26,484 nucleotides of DNA from JBAZOO01 sp041648735 (GTDB lineage: Bacteria; Verrucomicrobiota; Lentisphaeria; Oligosphaerales; CAITYL01). The notes under the pieces are model-generated. The model saw only the letters and a program-made list of their open reading frames with translations, ran no database searches and was not told the origin of the DNA. This document shows, piece by piece, positions 22,928 to 26,484 of the stretch. A program made the translations under genes and the position numbers. Location of the stretch: the NCBI GenBank assembly GCA_041648735.1, contig JBAZOO010000042.1:1-26484 (forward strand), in the 5' to 3' direction. Numbering within the stretch: the first letter of the stretch is position 1; every line of letters starts with the position of its first letter.

Positions 22928-24925
22928 ATGCAGCCCGCCAAAATCCAACCGAATCGCCGCTTCACCCTGACCGAGGTGCTGGTCGCCTCCGCCATCACCG
23001 TCCTGATCATCGGCTCGATCCTCCCCTTCGCCATCAGCTTGGCCAAGGAATACGCGATCAATGCCGTGAAGAACGACCTGCGGAACCAGACCCGGATCGC
23101 CCACCTGCGGATGCTCACCGACTTTGAAGGCACCACCAACAAGCAGGTGGAAATGCCGGCCACCGACGGCGTGGCCAATGGCTTCGCCATCCCGGTCCGT
23201 GCCGACGCCGACGCCATCCTGGACAATGCCGACCCGGCCGACGACTGGCAACGGGCCGCCGTCTATTACCTCGACGGCACCCCTTCCCCCAACAACCCCT
23301 GCCAGTTGATCCGCGCGGAAGTGCCGTATGCCGAATTCCAGGCCCACAAGGACACCATCGTCGCCGATTTCCGCACCGGCAACACGGATGGCTACACCGT
23401 GCTCGCCAGCCGGGCGATCCTGCACCGGGTCACGGCCGCCGAAATCGGCAAGGCCACCACCGCCATCGACTGCTACGCCCCCGCCGCCGGCAAGAAAAGC
23501 GTCAACCTCGGCGCGGCCCGGCTCACCGCTGGCGGAAACCACACCATCACCTTCCAAGTGACCGGCCAGAATCAGGCCTCCAGCGGGTTCAATCTCGGCA
23601 TTGACCGCATCACCACCAGCCTCAGCGGCAAGCCTCTGGAGGCGGAGCTGCTGACCATCACCGCCTCCGACGTCACCCCAACCTATTCCACCGAAGACCC
23701 GCCGCTGGGCACGCGCTGGGGCAACAACGCCCTGCTCAATTTCGCGCCCGGCGCGGCGGAGAAGGAGTTCACCTTGCAGTTCTTCCAGGAAACCTGGATG
23801 GATCCCGATTTCGAGGGTGACAGCGCCACCCGCCTCAACCTGACCCGGCGCAGCCTGGAAACGCTCGACCCAAGCTATCCCAAGGACATCTTCCTGGAAC
23901 TGGACGGCAGCAACCTGGTGACCTGGGAAGCCTACAAGCAGGCCGGTACCGGCTTCACCTTCGGCGACAGCCCGGATCTGCAAGGGCAGACCGTCCGGGT
24001 GCTCGTCCCCGGCAACCTGCTCAACTACACCAGCATGATCGTCGCCCCCGGCGGCCACCCCGCCTTCACCTTTGCGCGGGGCACCGGCCAGCCGCTGCGA
24101 ATCCTGGCCGCCACCGTCATGGAACTGGACAGCGGCTTCAACGGCAAGGCCGGAACCAGGCGCGGCCTGACCTTCAGTGGCGGCACCAGCGTCGTGGTCG
24201 GCACGGAAGTGGCCAGCGACCCGGTGAACGGCATGGCCTTCGACAGCACGAAAAACTACTTGGTGAGCTTCGCCGTCGAGACCGACCCCTCCCCCAACGC
24301 CGAACTGGCCGCCGCCTGGACGCCCCCGGCCGGCTTCACCGAGCCCTACAGCCTGATCCTCGCCGGCAACCAGGCCGATAGCTACAGCGTTTCCGGCGGA
24401 AGCAGTTCATCCCAGATCATTGGCCTCAAGGAAATCAAGGTCTCCTATCCGCTGGAGGGCACCTTCGAATCCGCCCTCCTCGACACCAAGCTCGCCGCGC
24501 CGCAGTTCAATTCCGCCACGATCGTCAAGCAGGACGTCGCGGACGCCACCCTCACCCTCCAGTACCGCTCCAGCGACACCGGCACCACCACCCCGCCCAG
24601 CTTCTCCCTGTGGGTTGATTCCGTCTCCGCCGTGCCCAGCCGGCGCTATCTGCAATACCAGGCGGTGTTCAACACCACCAAGGCCATCGCACAAAGCCCG
24701 AAGCTGCGCAACCTGACCATCGAGTGGCAGCACGGCCAGACCCAGGAGATCACCCTTGGCGCCGAGGTCGCCGTCGGTCCGGACAAGGGGCAGTTCAATA
24801 TCCTGATCGATGGCGCGGCGCCCGTGCGCCCCTATTACCGGGCCGAGTTCACCATCGACAAGGAGTTCCTCGGCAAGACCTACGAGTCCGTCTTCACGCT
24901 CGAAGTCTCGCCGCGCATCCCCTGA
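22928..24925 (+). CDS. Large pseudopilin-like surface protein (PilW-like N-terminus)
   Basis: 665 residues from the ATG at 22928, preceded by AAAGGGAC. An 11-residue leader ending NRR is followed by FTLTEVLVASAITVLIIGSI, a class III pilin helix with Glu at mature position 5 (E16); again Arg stands before Phe. The remaining 600 residues are Thr/Ser/Asp-rich with alternating hydrophobic pattern typical of extracellular beta domains (NHTITFQVTGQN, LKEIKVSYPLEG, ATLTLQYRSSDTG, LTIEWQHGQTQEITLGAEV). Most minor pilins are 150-350 residues, so this one carries an unusually large exported domain that I do not recognise. It is the second gene of the operon. Confidence 0.75.
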   Translation: MQPAKIQPNRRFTLTEVLVASAITVLIIGSILPFAISLAKEYAINAVKNDLRNQTRIAHLRMLTDFEGTTNKQVEMPATDGVANGFAIPVRADADAILDNADPADDWQRAAVYYLDGTPSPNNPCQLIRAEVPYAEFQAHKDTIVADFRTGNTDGYTVLASRAILHRVTAAEIGKATTAIDCYAPAAGKKSVNLGAARLTAGGNHTITFQVTGQNQASSGFNLGIDRITTSLSGKPLEAELLTITASDVTPTYSTEDPPLGTRWGNNALLNFAPGAAEKEFTLQFFQETWMDPDFEGDSATRLNLTRRSLETLDPSYPKDIFLELDGSNLVTWEAYKQAGTGFTFGDSPDLQGQTVRVLVPGNLLNYTSMIVAPGGHPAFTFARGTGQPLRILAATVMELDSGFNGKAGTRRGLTFSGGTSVVVGTEVASDPVNGMAFDSTKNYLVSFAVETDPSPNAELAAAWTPPAGFTEPYSLILAGNQADSYSVSGGSSSSQIIGLKEIKVSYPLEGTFESALLDTKLAAPQFNSATIVKQDVADATLTLQYRSSDTGTTTPPSFSLWVDSVSAVPSRRYLQYQAVFNTTKAIAQSPKLRNLTIEWQHGQTQEITLGAEVAVGPDKGQFNILIDGAAPVRPYYRAEFTIDKEFLGKTYESVFTLEVSPRIP

Positions 24926-24952
24926 CCGGAATTTTGCCGCCACGAAAGCCAA

Positions 24953-25056
24953 TCGAAGCCTCTACCCACAAATCTCCACAAATCTTCACCCAGAATTAAA
25001 ACCTTCGCTCGGACTTTGTGTCCTTCGTGACGTTGTGGTGAATGATTTTAGGCCAT
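24953..25056. repeat. AT-richer intergenic segment with repeat-like phrases
   Basis: CCACAAATCT occurs twice, ten bases apart, near 24967-24985, followed by GACTTTGTGTCCTTCGTGAC and GTTGTGGTGAATG. The segment is much richer in A/T than its neighbours and encodes nothing. From memory, phrases of the CTTTGTGTCCTTCGTG type recur as intergenic repeats in PVC-group and some other genomes; no second full copy is present here. Confidence 0.4.
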
Positions 25057-25090
25057 CCCCAAACTCCCACATAGGAAAGGAGCCGGCACC

Positions 25091-26335
25091 ATGAAAACCA
25101 AACTCCAACTCATCAGCCTCCTGCGGGAGCGCGGCTCCGCCTTCATGGCGGCGCTGTTCTGCCTCCTGGTCGTCGGCATGGCCGCGGCCACCCTGGCCGC
25201 CATGTCCGGCAGCGAACTCAAGCTGCATCAACGGGCCACCAACCAGATGCGCGCCCAGCGCATCGCCCGCGGCGGCGCCGAACGGGCCATGGCCTGGCTG
25301 ATGCAGAACTACCAGCCCGCCACGCCAACCCTGCCGACGGATCTTGAATCGCCAACCTTCCCGGCGCCCGATGACGCCAGCGCCTGCACCGTCACCCTGG
25401 TGCCCGACAACATCAACAACAAGATCGAAATCATCGCCGAAGCCACGGTCAACCAAAACACCGCGACCTCCCGCGTCCTCATGGAACGCACGCCCAAGGA
25501 GATCGACACCGACCCCACCTACCTCAAGGGCTTCGGCATCCTGGTTGGCGGCGTCTTCGGCGGCGGCGGCAACCTCAGCATCCTCGGCACCGCCGCCCTG
25601 CTCATCCACAGCAACACCGAGATCGACATCACCAACGTGGACAAGATCATCCAGGACATCCTCGCCTCCGTCGGCAGCGTCGACATCGGCAAGGACAAGA
25701 GCGGCACCCCACACACCCTGAAACCGGGGCAATCGTCGGTTCCGATCCCCACCCTCAAATGGGACGCGCTCAAGACGGAGGCGCAATCCCTCTCCTTCAC
25801 TTACAAGGGCAAGGCCTACCAAAACTACTTTGCCTCCACCGCGGAGTTCGTAGATCTTTTCAAGTCATTGAAAGGTTCACAACTCACCGTCACTGGCCCC
25901 CTCTACGTGGACGGCGACGTCGCCCTCTCAACCAATGAATTCGACATCAACATCAACGGTGGCCCGCTGATCGTGGACGGCCAGGTCACCTACAAGGGGG
26001 CTGGCAACTCCCTGTTCAGGATCACCAACCCGAAGGTCAGTGGTCAAGTCTCGCCGATCGCCTTTGCCTATGAGGACGGCATCTTCTTCGTCACCGGCAA
26101 CGGCAGCAACCAGGTTGCCTCCTACATCTATTCCACCAATGGCAGCGTCCGCATGCAAGGCACCTCCGACATGCTCCTTGGCGGCGGCCTGATCCTCGGC
26201 GGCGACCTGACCATCGGCGGCACGCCTGACCTGAACGTCGTCGAAATCCCGGGCGACCTCTCCCTGGTCTTCGAGGGCGGCAAGTACAAGGACGGCACCT
26301 ACAGCGAGGTCAAGATCATTGGCTGGGTGGAATAG
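25091..26335 (+). CDS. PilX-like membrane-anchored surface protein
   Basis: 414 residues from the ATG at 25091, with AAAGGAG upstream. The N-terminus resembles PilX-type proteins: a basic leader (LLRERGSAFM), a hydrophobic helix (FMAALFCLLVVGMAAATLAA, residues 18-37) and SGSELKLHQRATNQMRAQRIARGGAERAMAWL, like the PilX signature in which the helix continues into an Ala/Arg-rich stalk. The rest is beta-rich with short Gly/Asn/Asp turns (LTVTGPLYVDGDVAL, NINGGPLIVDGQVTYKG, LLGGGLILGGDLTIGG), consistent with a stacked beta-helix. It closes the three-gene pilin-like operon; its role is likely assembly or surface interaction. Confidence 0.72.
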   Translation: MKTKLQLISLLRERGSAFMAALFCLLVVGMAAATLAAMSGSELKLHQRATNQMRAQRIARGGAERAMAWLMQNYQPATPTLPTDLESPTFPAPDDASACTVTLVPDNINNKIEIIAEATVNQNTATSRVLMERTPKEIDTDPTYLKGFGILVGGVFGGGGNLSILGTAALLIHSNTEIDITNVDKIIQDILASVGSVDIGKDKSGTPHTLKPGQSSVPIPTLKWDALKTEAQSLSFTYKGKAYQNYFASTAEFVDLFKSLKGSQLTVTGPLYVDGDVALSTNEFDININGGPLIVDGQVTYKGAGNSLFRITNPKVSGQVSPIAFAYEDGIFFVTGNGSNQVASYIYSTNGSVRMQGTSDMLLGGGLILGGDLTIGGTPDLNVVEIPGDLSLVFEGGKYKDGTYSEVKIIGWVE

Positions 26336-26484
26336 CCAAGGGCTGACCGCCACCGCCCCAAGCAGCCGCACGCTTGTGTGAGACTTGTTTCCGGTTTTTC
26401 GACAGGCGATAACATCGGGCATGTCGGATCCATGTCCATTTCCATGGGGTTCAGGTTGGGCGTTTGGCTGGGGTTGGTTTCACC
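26336..26484. other. Right-edge non-coding stretch
   Basis: I see no gene, RNA, clear hairpin with T tract or repeat in these 149 bases. The last 60 bases are G-rich on the + strand, unlike the C-rich operon before them. Confidence 0.4.

Overview
This is a high-GC, gene-dense bacterial chromosome segment, mostly housekeeping genes. No genus can be named from the sequence alone. Several traits fit the PVC superphylum, most likely Lentisphaerota or Verrucomicrobiota: prepilin-like proteins whose cleavage motif is RRF(S/T)L with Arg before the mature Phe, short-period 9-bp tandem repeats and GC-rich palindromes between genes, and scattered single-gene transcription units. This assignment is an inference with modest confidence.

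Layout. 1-1267 (-): 5'-coding part of a U32-family peptidase, running off the left edge. 1268-1646: an inverted pair of a three-hairpin palindromic unit and a 9-bp minisatellite. 1647-4004 (-): ftsK. 4328-5581 (+): AI-2E/PerM-type membrane protein, convergent with a malic enzyme (5598-6932, -). 7056-10220 (+): a four-gene run of a LolA-like periplasmic protein, a small membrane protein, rnc and dapF. 10227-13752 (-): pheS-pheT, preceded by a leader containing a Rho-independent terminator. 13753-14728: a gene-poor stretch with a truncated hicBA toxin-antitoxin remnant, an integron attC-like palindrome and a hairpin just ahead of the next gene. 14729-15997 (+): radical SAM protein of the putative DNA modification/repair class. 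16078-19088 (+): TPP riboswitch, thiD-thiE fusion and thiC. 19334-19936 (-): recR. 19997-20083 (+): tRNA-Leu(CAA). 20122-21444 (+): rhaA, whose 3' end overlaps a convergent methyltransferase gene (21375-22223, -). 22337-26335 (+): a clear sigma70-type promoter followed by three genes for pseudopilin-like and PilX-like surface proteins. 26336-26484 shows nothing I can name.

How the genes work together. The thi block is a self-contained HMP/thiamine-phosphate unit under TPP control. pheST is probably controlled by premature termination in its leader. The last three genes look like minor components of a type IV pilus or type II secretion-like filament; no ATPase, platform or prepilin peptidase gene is in the window.

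The most unexpected large-scale signal is a reversal of GC skew near 16.0-16.2 kb. The + strand is G-rich to the left and C-rich to the right, whatever the gene orientation. That is the sign change expected at a replication terminus, or at the edge of an inversion. The hicBA and attC remnants lie within 2 kb of it.
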